Part shown: positions 6,506 to 14,590 of the stretch, piece by piece
Position numbering within the stretch: position 1 is the first letter of the stretch
How the letters are laid out: the number at the start of each line of letters is the position of its first letter
Assembly: GCA_041618535.1 (NCBI GenBank)
Contig: JBFKFP010000064.1
Span: forward strand, 1-14,590
DNA: 14,590 nucleotides
Source: SHLJ01 sp041618535
GTDB taxonomy: Bacteria; Bacteroidota; Bacteroidia; Flavobacteriales; Flavobacteriaceae
Direction of reading: 5' to 3'
Program-made: the position numbers and the translations under genes
Notes under the pieces: model-generated
Seen by the model: the letters and a program-made list of their open reading frames with translations, nothing else
Databases searched by the model: none
What the model was told of the DNA's origin: nothing

Positions 6506-9373
6506 TTACTGTTTGATCAGTTTAGTAGATTGATTTGCTCCCATCGTGTTTTGTATTTTAACAAGGTACAGGCCCGCAGCCAGGTCTGAAATATCAAATG
6601 AACTGCCGGCGCCAAAAGTCCCCATAAAAAATTTCACCTCTTTTCCGGTGATATCATATACACGAACTCCTTCTACCTCCATACTTAGCTGGAAACTGTT
6701 GGCAGCAGGGTTCGGGAATAATTTAAGACCCTCGGAAATTTCCGGAATTCCTGTACTTAGGGTCTGTGGAAGAGCATTGCCGTAGATCCTGAATTCCCCC
6801 GGGTTCAGATTGATCGGGGAGGCTGTGTTGGTCACACTAATCGATGTACTTCCGGTGGCATCCATCAGGTCGTACCATGTTCCGGTGTAAGGGAAATCAG
6901 GTGTAATATTCTGTGCTACTACATCAAAATTTGCCAAAACAACCACATTCCTGAGTTCATTGCTTGGGATGGAATTATCGAAAATATAAATACGAGGCAG
7001 TAAACTGCCGGAATTTATAGCGTAATCACCTTCAAAAACAGCTTCGTTCGCCTTCAGATTAAAAATCCTGGACCATGCATTGTAAATTGCACTTCGATTT
7101 GGATCTGACGGCCAGTTATTGGTCCATTGCGGCTGGGGTTTGGTATCAAGCTTGCAATCTGGATTTGAGAAACTGACGGATCCATCTGAGCAGGTCCAAA
7201 GAGAGTTCTCCATTCCCAATTCAGCGAAATGCCAGATCATCTTAGGTCCGGGAATGGTAAACGCCACAGCTCCGAGAGCAGGCATCCTGCCCAAAGCGGT
7301 ATTTAGGTCAGTTACATCATACCCGCCATTTGAATTTCCAAACTGAAGATTCCTGTACATCAGCCTCTCCTCATCATGACTTTCAGGATATCCAATTACT
7401 CTTGCTTCGGTAAACCCATGGGCAACATGTCCCATCCGGTCAAAATTGCTGCTGCTGGCATAACCCATTGTAAGCTGGTTATACGGATCGGTCATTTTCC
7501 CCCACATCATTATTCCCTTTCCTTCTCCGATCCTGTAATTGGCCCATTGCTGTTCTTCAGCATCTGTTCCGAGGTGTTCAAAAATGACATAGTGATCCGG
7601 GTCCTGCAACCATGAATGATCGGCATAGGCCTGAAGCCGGTCAACCCGGTCTTGCTGATAACCATTGGTACAGCCTTCATCACCGGCCGTACAATTCTGG
7701 GTGAACCCCTTTGTGAGATCCCATCGGAATCCATCGATCTTGAATTCATTGATCCAGTGCTCAATTACTCTTTCGGTGTAATATTGAGTGAGCGCATTGG
7801 AATGATCGAAATCATTGAATACACTATACGAATGTGTTGCGGACTGATTGAAATATGGATTTTCGGTGCTTGGTCCTCCCCAACCATCATTCTCCGGATC
7901 ATCCATCCAGATGCGCACTAATGGATTTCTCCCTGTAGCATGGTTAAGGGCGATATCAAGGATAACCGCTATCCCGTTTTGATGGCATAAATCTACAAAT
8001 TCCCTGAATTTATCCTCGGTCCCGTAGAATTTATCAAGGGCCATATGGAAAGCTGTGTTGTAACCCCAGCTTTCATTGCCGTCATACTCCATGACAGGCA
8101 TAAGCTGAATAGCATTGACATTTAAGTTTTTAAAATATGAGATCCTGTCAATAAGATCCTGAAAATTTCGGTCAGCATCAAAATCCCGGATAAGGACCTC
8201 GTAAACGATAAGGTCTTCTTTTTTGGGTTTGCTGAAGTTCTGTACAACCCAGTTATATGGGGTTCTCCCGGTTTGAAGGACGGTTACCTCTCTTTCCTGT
8301 CCAGCCGGATAAGCAGGAAGGCCGGGATATGTTGAAGCCGGAATGCCGGGATCGTCAAATGGAGATAAAACCAAAGTGGAAAAAGGATCTGCTGTTTTTA
8401 CTAAACTAGGTGAATCAGTGATCGGGTTTTGATCGTAAACCCAGTATTGGTAATTATAAATTGTTCCAGGTGTCAGTCCGCTTATCTCCAGCCAATATTT
8501 CCCTGTTGACGGATCTTGCTTCATGAGGTCGGCCGCTCCGGGATTATATCCATTCCAGCTTCCTGCAACATAAACAAAATCTTTATTAGGAGCATTCAGT
8601 ACCAGGGTTGCCTTCGTATTATCGGAATTGTCATAGTTTATACCGTCTTCCACTCCGGCCGGAAGGGCCTGTTGAATAACAGTTGGTGCAATTATCAGTT
8701 CAAAGGTGTCTTCACCCACATCTGAAGAAGAGAAAGGAGAACCTTCAACCCTAACAGTCCCGCCACTAGTTACATTTGTCAAGGTTGTTTGAAATGTCGG
8801 GAATCCCGAGCCGGTGGCTTGGGATACTTCATTTAAAAAGACTTCGAAATTTCCAACCTCGCTTCCGTTATTCATCCATGCCTGAATCAGGAGGTCGTCG
8901 CCGCTGTTTATTATTACAGGATCCTCACTTGGTGTAAGGATGCTAACCTGAACCCGGCCAACTTCAACCAGGTGGTCCTGTGATTTTTTGTCTCCGGTTC
9001 CATCCTTGGCCTTAACCAGCATGCCGATACGCCCTATCCCTGTATCTCCGTAAAATAAAGTAGGGGTCAGGGTATAACTGTAAGTCCCGTTACCATTATT
9101 GGTCATTTTCTGGACTTCGTTGGAATTAGTCCAATCGCCATTGGTGGGTGAATCACCAACGAAGTTGTCGTTTAAATCAAAGTACCAGGCCCAGAGATAA
9201 ATATTGTCTGGTTGACCGGGATTCCAGACAGTGGGATCAATCCCTGAAACGGTGATGGTGATCTCCTCGTCCTCATCGAAGGTGGCCGGATCGATTGTAA
9301 AGGTCCCGGTTTGAACCTGTGCGTTGGTATATCCAATGACAAAAAGTAAAAAGAATAGTAATATTTTCTTCAT
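6506..9373 (-). CDS. Secreted GH13 alpha-amylase with N-terminal beta-domains and a T9SS type A sorting domain
   Basis: Endo-acting alpha-glucan hydrolase placed outside the cell. The 955 residues begin with a signal peptide (MKKILLFFLLFVIGYTNAQ). Residues about 20-145 and 146-232 are beta-rich domains of Bacteroidota type. Residues about 235-335 are an E-set/CBM48-like module (VYVAGSWNGYNPGAADLM). The GH13 barrel runs about 385-770 with all four motifs: DIALNH (473-478), GFRWD with nucleophile D552, FEH with acid/base E599, and ESHDEE with H666 and D667. Cysteine pairs (C561/C568, C728/C740) fit an exported protein. A beta C-domain (about 775-865) precedes the T9SS sorting domain (about 882-955, LFPNPAANSFQL ... 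VRVYDITGKEV ... LAAGLYLVKI ... KLIKQ). It replaces the lipoprotein SusG of Bacteroides. The gene lies 60 bases behind the susE-like gene, with a terminator between them. The specificity (amylase, pullulanase or neopullulanase) is inferred. Confidence 0.94.
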   Translation of the reverse strand: MKKILLFFLLFVIGYTNAQVQTGTFTIDPATFDEDEEITITVSGIDPTVWNPGQPDNIYLWAWYFDLNDNFVGDSPTNGDWTNSNEVQKMTNNGNGTYSYTLTPTLFYGDTGIGRIGMLVKAKDGTGDKKSQDHLVEVGRVQVSILTPSEDPVIINSGDDLLIQAWMNNGSEVGNFEVFLNEVSQATGSGFPTFQTTLTNVTSGGTVRVEGSPFSSSDVGEDTFELIIAPTVIQQALPAGVEDGINYDNSDNTKATLVLNAPNKDFVYVAGSWNGYNPGAADLMKQDPSTGKYWLEISGLTPGTIYNYQYWVYDQNPITDSPSLVKTADPFSTLVLSPFDDPGIPASTYPGLPAYPAGQEREVTVLQTGRTPYNWVVQNFSKPKKEDLIVYEVLIRDFDADRNFQDLIDRISYFKNLNVNAIQLMPVMEYDGNESWGYNTAFHMALDKFYGTEDKFREFVDLCHQNGIAVILDIALNHATGRNPLVRIWMDDPENDGWGGPSTENPYFNQSATHSYSVFNDFDHSNALTQYYTERVIEHWINEFKIDGFRWDLTKGFTQNCTAGDEGCTNGYQQDRVDRLQAYADHSWLQDPDHYVIFEHLGTDAEEQQWANYRIGEGKGIMMWGKMTDPYNQLTMGYASSSNFDRMGHVAHGFTEARVIGYPESHDEERLMYRNLQFGNSNGGYDVTDLNTALGRMPALGAVAFTIPGPKMIWHFAELGMENSLWTCSDGSVSFSNPDCKLDTKPQPQWTNNWPSDPNRSAIYNAWSRIFNLKANEAVFEGDYAINSGSLLPRIYIFDNSIPSNELRNVVVLANFDVVAQNITPDFPYTGTWYDLMDATGSTSISVTNTASPINLNPGEFRIYGNALPQTLSTGIPEISEGLKLFPNPAANSFQLSMEVEGVRVYDITGKEVKFFMGTFGAGSSFDISDLAAGLYLVKIQNTMGANQSTKLIKQ

Positions 9374-9387
9374 AACAATTCTGATTT

Positions 9388-9421
9388 AAAAAAAAGGCTA
9401 TGACGAGCATAGCCTTTTTTT
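9388..9421 (-). terminator. Intrinsic terminator between susE-like gene and amylase
   Basis: GGCTATG (9396-9402) and CATAGCC (9408-9414) pair around ACGAG. Flanking A and T tracts (9388-9395 and 9415-9421) extend the stem and supply a T run on both strands. On the minus strand it sits 12 bases after the susE-like stop and ends about 14 bases before the amylase ATG. Amylase mRNA must therefore come from read-through, from processing, or from a promoter inside the susE-like gene. Confidence 0.85.
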
Positions 9422-9433
9422 CTTTAATCAAGA

Positions 9434-10615
9434 TTATTCCAAGGTGATCGTTTTATTGTTATCATCGATGGTAAGGGTATAAACTCCCGTAGTTCCGACA
9501 AAAGCGAAATTGCTGTCGCCATCATTCGCATTCACCAGGTTAGCGTCGATCGTATATCCGGCATCGGCGTAATATGGATAATTCCTTCCTGACGCCCAGT
9601 CGGTCTCGACAGTAAAGAATCGGAAGTTGTTATCGGCACCACCGTTATTCTGAAGTGAAACGGTTGCAGAATATACTCCATCGCTCTGGCAAAGGAATAA
9701 TTCAGGGGTGTCCCAGCTCCATCCTGCGTCTGCCAATCCGGCTCCGACACCATAGAGCTGATCGAACTCGCAAGTTCCTGTTGCCTGTGGGTCATCGAGG
9801 ATGATGGTCTTGTTTACAGTGTCGATCTCAAGATAATACAATCCAGAAGTGCCGATAAATTTAAAGTTGCTGTCGCCATCGTTGGCGTTTTCGAAATTTG
9901 CATCGATGGCATACCCGGCATCCTCGTAAAACGGGTAGTTCTGGCCTGATCCCCAGTCGGTTTCAACTGTAAAGAAACGGAAGTTGGCATCGCCATCACT
10001 GGTAAAGTTCACATTAGCAGAATAAACACCATTTCCTGTACAAGGAATGACCACAGGATTGTCCCAGCTCCAACCTGCGTCCGGCAGTCCTGCACCAACT
10101 CCGAAGAGTTGATCAAAATCGCAAACAGCGACAGGTTCGTCTGTTTGTTCGGGAAGAACCAGGGTTAGCGCCTGTGGAGCGGAAAAGGTCTCATTACCGT
10201 CTACTCCAATTACTGATCTTAGCCTGAATGAAACCTGGCCTGTATTCGGATTTTCAGTGTTAGGATCAGCATCCAGTCCGGCCTGGGCTGCATAACCCAG
10301 AAGGTCACCTATAGTCACTGCAATTTCATTTCCACTTGTGCTACCGATGGTCTGTACATCGCTGAAATCGCCACTGATGGAATTCTGTAGTTCGAAGGTG
10401 AAGTTTGTAGGAACTCCGGCATCCGGGGTATTCCAGGTAAAACGCTCACCGATATTTCCCGCTGCAGCAGGAACCAAGACGTATTCTGATAAAAACGAGT
10501 TTGTAAAGCTGAGTTCGGTGCTACCTGCAACAAAAACCACATCATCATCCTGCTGGCAGCTGTTGAATCCGAAAACGATCAGCAATAAAAGTCCTATTAT
10601 TTTAATTTGTTTCAT
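9434..10615 (-). CDS. SusE/SusF-like surface glucan-binding lipoprotein with two tandem modules
   Basis: Outer-membrane lipoprotein that would hold starch-like glucan at the cell surface for the SusCD pore. The 393 residues begin with a lipoprotein signal (LLLLIVFGFNSC, C20) followed by QQDDD, an acidic stretch of the kind that directs Bacteroidota lipoproteins to the cell surface. Residues about 27-155 resemble the SusE N-terminal Ig-like domain (ERFTWNTPDAGVPTNFTFELQ). Two modules follow at about 165-275 and 282-393. Each has a CxFDQL(F/Y)GVGAGL start, WSWD, a second Cys 27 residues after the first (C165/C192, C282/C309), FRFFTVETDW, and ANDGDSNF; the Trp residues are candidate sugar platforms. 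It starts 11 bases after the susD stop. Binding modules of this kind bind maltooligosaccharide in SusE/F; the ligand here is inferred from the amylase next door. Confidence 0.88.
   Translation of the reverse strand: MKQIKIIGLLLLIVFGFNSCQQDDDVVFVAGSTELSFTNSFLSEYVLVPAAAGNIGERFTWNTPDAGVPTNFTFELQNSISGDFSDVQTIGSTSGNEIAVTIGDLLGYAAQAGLDADPNTENPNTGQVSFRLRSVIGVDGNETFSAPQALTLVLPEQTDEPVAVCDFDQLFGVGAGLPDAGWSWDNPVVIPCTGNGVYSANVNFTSDGDANFRFFTVETDWGSGQNYPFYEDAGYAIDANFENANDGDSNFKFIGTSGLYYLEIDTVNKTIILDDPQATGTCEFDQLYGVGAGLADAGWSWDTPELFLCQSDGVYSATVSLQNNGGADNNFRFFTVETDWASGRNYPYYADAGYTIDANLVNANDGDSNFAFVGTTGVYTLTIDDNNKTITLE
9437..10123 (-). repeat. Tandem duplication encoding two glucan-binding modules
   Basis: Two adjacent coding repeats of about 333-336 bases (9791-10123 and 9437-9772) encode modules that are identical at about two thirds of positions by hand alignment (roughly 74 of 111). 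They share runs such as NFRFFTVETDW and NANDGDSNF. DNA similarity is also visible, for example in the segments coding for FRFFTVETDW. This points to an internal duplication that is no longer recent. Confidence 0.8.
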
Positions 10616-10626
10616 TGTATTTAGTT

Positions 10627-12537
10627 TTAGTATCCTTCATTTTGAGTTAAGTTGGTATTTACGCCAAGGTCTGATGCAGGAATAGGCATCACATCCCTAA
10701 ACGCCTCTGTTGTTGCTCCCTGCGGAACGTTGCCTTTCCAGGGCCAGATACCCTGATCTGAGAATTGACCGAACCTTATCAAGTCTGTCCTTCTGTGACA
10801 TTCCCAGTGCAGTTCACGCGAGCGCTCATCAAGAACAAAGTCAAGCGTGAGATCGCTTTCAGTTATATTGGCAATCGAGCTGCCTTCATTGGCTCGCTCC
10901 CTGAGTTCATTTATATAGGCAACCGCCTGGCTGATGCTTCCGCCTCCACCACGAAGGACAGCCTCCGCATACATGAGATAGGCATCAGCAAGTCGCCACA
11001 TCGGGAAATCTGTATCAGGATGATCCCCTTGAGGGTCTGACCCCGGAACTCCATTTATGTCCACATTGCGGTATTTAGCAACAGCGTAACCGTTATTAAA
11101 GGCTGAAATATTATCAATCTCCAGGGATTGACCGTCGGTATATAACAGATTTCGGCCGTCACCCGAAAGTTTCTCGATCGAATATGTGAGGTTTCCTGTA
11201 TCAAGGGTTACATAATACGTTCCATCCTCCGCGATGGCAATATTTGCCCCATCCTGTTCAAGACTGCCGTCGGCACCATTATCACCCAGGTTTATGGTCC
11301 AGGCATTATCAAAACGGAATTTGATCTCACCTGCTACCAGGTCGAGGTAAAGGGCATATTGGTCAGTCCCGGTTTCATGCATATCCTCATCCGGGTCACC
11401 CCAGCCATTTGGAGTAGCACTTCCCACAATGCCCCAGGCCGAAAGAGGGCCAAGTGAATTGTTGATCGCTCCAAGGTCTGGCTGCTCATCGAATTTTTCG
11501 ACGAATGCTGATGTGGTACGAATTCCGAACCATCCCCCGTTTATTCCAAAGTCGGCAGGATCCATGGATCCTCCAACAGGTGCATGAACAAGGAAGGTCA
11601 TTCCTCCGAAGGATTGTGTCCTCAGCCCGTCAAAAGGAATGGTGAAGATCACCTCTTCCTGGGCTCCGTTCATATCATTATCAGCAAGGAATAACTGGTA
11701 GTAAGGATTGTCAGGGATGGAATAACCCGAACCGATAACATTATCAAGATAGCTGATGGCATCAGAATAACGTGCGGTCCCGGTATAAACCTCGGCATTT
11801 AAATAGATCTTTGCAAGGAGCATCCAAAGTGCACCGCGGTCTGCGCGGCCATATTCATTGCTTCTTGCGGCCACCATGGCATCTTCAATAGCCAGGAGTT
11901 CACTTTCGATATAGGAAAAGAGTTCGGCTCTCTGGATCTGATCCGGAAGGAAAGCTCCAATCGGGTCCTCATCGGTTACAAAAGGAGGGTTGGCAAACAG
12001 GTCCATGGCATGCCAGTAACTCAATGCCCTCATGAACCGGGCCTCAGCCCTGAAAGTCTGTATTTCTGCCCTGAGATCGGCATCTACGCCACGGGCATTA
12101 AGCAGATCATCGGTGGTTTGACGCAGGAATTCATTACACAAGGCAATCTGATACATGATCCTGCTATACATGGTTCTGATGAATTCATTTCCTGAAGTCC
12201 AGTTTTGAGCATGAAGGTCCTTAATGGTACCGTCATCCCATCCAATCACAGCCTCATCGGTTGTGAGCTGTTGCATTTTCCAATATAGTCGCAGGTAATT
12301 GGAAAATCCTTCATCCAGACCGACCAGGTCAGGATCACCAGCCGGACCTTCCTGTCCGCTAAGTGAAATTCCCGCATAGATTTTTGCGAGGAATGATCGG
12401 TAAGAATCAGGATCTTCAAAGGCTGCGTCCCCTGTCAGACGATCGTCTTCTGGTTGTAAGTCCAGGTCGTTTTCGCAAGACTGAACCATAAACACAGCCA
12501 GCACAACGATCAGGATCGTTTTCAGTGTTCTTATCAT
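10627..12537 (-). CDS. SusD/RagB family glycan-binding lipoprotein with an inserted SusE/F-like module
   Basis: Surface lipoprotein lid of the SusCD importer that captures oligosaccharides. I prefer the ATG at 12537 (MIRTLKTILIVVLAVFMVQSC), which gives a 636-residue product with a clean signal peptide and lipid-bearing Cys. An in-frame ATG at 12564, just after the susC stop, would give 645 residues; numbers below use that longer form. SusD hallmarks are the acidic start CENDLDLQPED, helical TPR-like repeats (FRAEARFMRALSYWHAMDLF at 171-190; ADRGALWMLLAKIYLNAEVY), and the C-terminal FPMWRLADAYLMYAEAV (520-536), LDERSRELHWECHRRTDLIRFG and VMPIPASDL. The protein is about 100 residues longer than usual SusD. 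The excess matches an insertion at about 376-466 (WGIVGSATPNGWGDP ... GEIKFRFDNAWTINLGDNG ... NIAIAEDGTYYVTLD) that resembles the binding modules of SusE/F. The neighbours susC and the susE-like gene lie 29 and 11 bases away. Confidence 0.93.
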   Translation of the reverse strand: MIRTLKTILIVVLAVFMVQSCENDLDLQPEDDRLTGDAAFEDPDSYRSFLAKIYAGISLSGQEGPAGDPDLVGLDEGFSNYLRLYWKMQQLTTDEAVIGWDDGTIKDLHAQNWTSGNEFIRTMYSRIMYQIALCNEFLRQTTDDLLNARGVDADLRAEIQTFRAEARFMRALSYWHAMDLFANPPFVTDEDPIGAFLPDQIQRAELFSYIESELLAIEDAMVAARSNEYGRADRGALWMLLAKIYLNAEVYTGTARYSDAISYLDNVIGSGYSIPDNPYYQLFLADNDMNGAQEEVIFTIPFDGLRTQSFGGMTFLVHAPVGGSMDPADFGINGGWFGIRTTSAFVEKFDEQPDLGAINNSLGPLSAWGIVGSATPNGWGDPDEDMHETGTDQYALYLDLVAGEIKFRFDNAWTINLGDNGADGSLEQDGANIAIAEDGTYYVTLDTGNLTYSIEKLSGDGRNLLYTDGQSLEIDNISAFNNGYAVAKYRNVDINGVPGSDPQGDHPDTDFPMWRLADAYLMYAEAVLRGGGGSISQAVAYINELRERANEGSSIANITESDLTLDFVLDERSRELHWECHRRTDLIRFGQFSDQGIWPWKGNVPQGATTEAFRDVMPIPASDLGVNTNLTQNEGY

Positions 12538-12566
12538 AGCGTTGAATTTAATTATTTGTTCCATTA

Positions 12567-14590
12567 TTAAAACGTGAAATTAAGACCTAGCACAAAGGTT
12601 CTCGGCCTTGGATAAAAGTTATTGTCTATTCCGCCAGATATCTCAGGATCCAATCCTTCATAGTCTGTTATCACAAATACATTTGTTGCGGTAAACGACG
12701 TTCTCAATGTTACTTTTTCACCCGGGATCAGGTAACTAAGTGAAACGTTGTCCAATTTGACAAAATCCGCATTTCGGATGTAGTAATCTGAGAACAACCT
12801 TGGTTCACCGAAATTGGTGTTCAACACATCACTATGGGCATTGGGGTAGTAATTACCCGGCGCATCGATGATAGTTGCAAGGTTTCCTCTATCGGATGCA
12901 ACGTTGTTATACATGTAATTTCCAAAGCTTCCCCTAAAGGTAAAGCTAAAATCGAAATTTTTGTAGCTCAGGCTTGAGGTTAAACCAGCGAAGGCGTCCG
13001 GAGTAGCTTTTTTGTACGCCTGACGATCTGCTTCGGTGATCTGGTTGTCTCCATTAACATCTACATAGGCCCCTTCAATCGGGTTGCCGTCATTGTCATA
13101 AACCTGCCTGAATACAAAGAATGTAGATGGATCCAGGCCTGGTCTCCACAATTGAACCGTATTACCGACTCCACCGGAAATTCCTCCCTGTGGAATAAAG
13201 TAACTGGGGTCTCCGCTAAGATTCAATTTATCGATCTCAACATCCTGGAATGTCAGGTTAAAACCGAGATTCCATTTCAGGTCATCCTGCTGGATCACGT
13301 CGCCGTTAAGGCTGAATTCAATACCACGGCTGGTAGTTGATCCTACGTTGGTTACCAATTGATCGGAAAGGTTCGATCCTGCAGGCACAGGTACAACTGC
13401 CAGGAGGTCGTCCGTTTCCCTGTAATAGGCGTCAATGGTTCCGGTTAGTCTCTCCCCGAAAAAGCCGAAGTCCAGGGCCACGTTATATTGGGAAGTCTCC
13501 TCCCATTTCAGGTTTTCATCAAACTCTTCCGGGCGCAGTGTATTGACGAATTGGTTTCCGAACTGAATAGCTGCATCCGGATCACCGGGTGAGTAAATTC
13601 CAAGATAAGCATAGCTGTTATTTATCTCGTTTTGTCCGGTTATACCCCAACCTGCGCGTAATTTGAGGTTAGAAAAGAAGGAATTTGCCATAAATGGTTC
13701 ATTAGAAACCTTCCAACCAACCGAAACCGCAGGGAAATCACCCCACCGTCCGTCAGGATTAAATCGTGAAGAACCGTCCCGCCTGTAACTGGCAGATAAC
13801 AAATATTTATCTGCAATATCAAGGCTTAAACGAGTGAAATAGGATTCCAGTGCGTTCCTGTTTATGATCTGCGGGCGCGTGGTCAAGATGCCGTTCTCAG
13901 TTCTTCGCTGATCAGATTGAATGTAGAACTCCTGGAAGGAGTGACCAGCGGTCAAATCAAGAACCGTATTAAGAGATTCCAATTCTTTATTGTAGTTGAA
14001 ATAGAAATCTAAAAGGGTATTTCGGTTCAACCCTGAATAGAAGTTTTCAAAGTTCGGATCACCCGGTCGTGTCGGGCTGGCCAAACTGAATTGTTCTCCG
14101 TTCAGCTCTGAATAATCAATACCGGCATTAACCGTTAGTTTCAGATCTTCCAGGAACCAGAATCGGTAATCGATGTTCAAATTGGTGATGTTCCTCTTGT
14201 TCCTTGCGCGGTTGTTGTCAGTTTCAAGACGCCAAACCGGGTTTTGTGGGGCAAGCGTTTCCCCGAAATAATGGAAGAAATAACCATCCGGGGTCCTGAC
14301 CGGTTGGGTTGGGTCAAATGCCACTGCACTGCCTATTGCACCGTTGTTAGCATATTTGTTATCATCCAGAATACCTCTCGTGGTAAGGGTTAATTTCAGG
14401 CTATTGTCAAATAGTCTTTTAACAAATGCAAGGTTCAGGGCACTACGTTCGTAAAGGTCGCCCCTCAATACACCTTGTTGGCCCAATATGTTGAGATTGG
14501 CCCTGTAATTAAAGGTATCCCAACCCTGACTCACCGTCAGGTTGTGGATAGTACCGACAGCAGTTTTATAAATCTCCTTCTGCCAATCGG
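12567..14590 (-). CDS. SusC/RagA family TonB-dependent outer-membrane receptor, N-terminus beyond right edge
   Basis: C-terminal part (about 674 codons) of the outer-membrane barrel that imports glycan oligosaccharides using TonB energy and pairs with SusD. The frame stays open to the window edge (DWQKEIYKTAVGTIHNLTVS precedes the GTG at 14534), so that GTG is internal and not a start. Typical late SusC segments are RRDGSSRF...WGDFPAVSVGWKVSNEPFM, LKLRAGWGITGQNEI, the repeated beta-strand pattern, NADFVKLDNVSLSYLIP and the terminal aromatic PRPRTFVLGLNFTF. The plug, TonB box and carboxypeptidase-regulatory-like N-terminal domain would lie off the window. It is the first visible gene of the sus-like operon, followed 29 bases later by the preferred susD start. 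The promoter and any regulator are not in view. Confidence 0.96.
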   Translation of the reverse strand, partial: DWQKEIYKTAVGTIHNLTVSQGWDTFNYRANLNILGQQGVLRGDLYERSALNLAFVKRLFDNSLKLTLTTRGILDDNKYANNGAIGSAVAFDPTQPVRTPDGYFFHYFGETLAPQNPVWRLETDNNRARNKRNITNLNIDYRFWFLEDLKLTVNAGIDYSELNGEQFSLASPTRPGDPNFENFYSGLNRNTLLDFYFNYNKELESLNTVLDLTAGHSFQEFYIQSDQRRTENGILTTRPQIINRNALESYFTRLSLDIADKYLLSASYRRDGSSRFNPDGRWGDFPAVSVGWKVSNEPFMANSFFSNLKLRAGWGITGQNEINNSYAYLGIYSPGDPDAAIQFGNQFVNTLRPEEFDENLKWEETSQYNVALDFGFFGERLTGTIDAYYRETDDLLAVVPVPAGSNLSDQLVTNVGSTTSRGIEFSLNGDVIQQDDLKWNLGFNLTFQDVEIDKLNLSGDPSYFIPQGGISGGVGNTVQLWRPGLDPSTFFVFRQVYDNDGNPIEGAYVDVNGDNQITEADRQAYKKATPDAFAGLTSSLSYKNFDFSFTFRGSFGNYMYNNVASDRGNLATIIDAPGNYYPNAHSDVLNTNFGEPRLFSDYYIRNADFVKLDNVSLSYLIPGEKVTLRTSFTATNVFVITDYEGLDPEISGGIDNNFYPRPRTFVLGLNFTF

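Noticed and set aside
7510..7921. ORFs of about 80-100 codons on both strands within the amylase gene
   Set aside because: They are shadows of the amylase coding frame, which contains intact GH13 catalytic motifs in that same stretch.
12538..12564. Longer susD start at 12564
   Set aside because: It would place nine extra residues before an otherwise textbook lipoprotein signal peptide; the ATG at 12537 is preferred, although the longer form cannot be excluded.
14532..14534. GTG as the start of the susC-like gene
   Set aside because: The frame continues upstream to the window edge with typical SusC residues (DWQKEIYKT...), so the gene is truncated by the window.
1..14590. CRISPR array, insertion sequence, phage or toxin-antitoxin genes
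   Set aside because: I saw no regularly spaced repeats, transposase, integrase, phage structural gene or paired small toxin/antitoxin ORFs in any part of the window.

Overview
The window looks like a chromosomal segment of a marine or environmental member of the Bacteroidota, most likely family Flavobacteriaceae; I cannot name a genus. The reasons are a SusC/SusD glycan-uptake locus, a type IX secretion (T9SS) sorting domain on the amylase, lipoproteins with an acidic stretch after the lipid-bearing cysteine, gene starts that mostly lack a Shine-Dalgarno sequence, and a TAnnTTTG-type -7 promoter element.

Layout. 1-899 (minus): N-terminal two thirds of an M20 metallopeptidase/dipeptidase, cut by the left edge. 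900-1377: an RNA-gene island with a promoter-like element, a truncated copy of the 5' end of tRNA-Leu split by a GC-rich palindrome, a terminator-like hairpin, an intact tRNA-Leu(UAG), its terminator, and another small inverted repeat. 1378-3243 (minus): a two-gene operon of archease and the RNA ligase RtcB, with the rtcB start codon directly after the archease stop. 3244-3427: divergent intergenic region with one possible 27-codon ORF. 3428-6446 (plus): a tightly packed three-gene transporter operon (lipoprotein adaptor, four-TM FtsX-type permease, LolD/MacB-type ATPase).

6506-14590 (minus): an alpha-glucan (starch/glycogen-type) polysaccharide utilisation locus in the order susC (cut by the right edge) - susD - susE/F-like - GH13 amylase. 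The SusC channel and SusD lid would import oligosaccharides through the outer membrane. The SusE/F-like surface lipoprotein carries two tandem binding modules. The amylase is exported by T9SS rather than lipidated like Bacteroides SusG, and would cut the polymer outside the cell. An intrinsic terminator separates the amylase from the susCDE genes, which suggests its expression is set partly by read-through. No regulator (SusR, HTCS or LacI type) and no periplasmic glucosidase is visible; they could lie outside the window.

I see no clear wholly new system. The two things most worth a second look are the split tRNA-Leu fragment in front of the intact tRNA-Leu, and the SusD protein with what appears to be a SusE/F-type glucan-binding module inserted in its fold.
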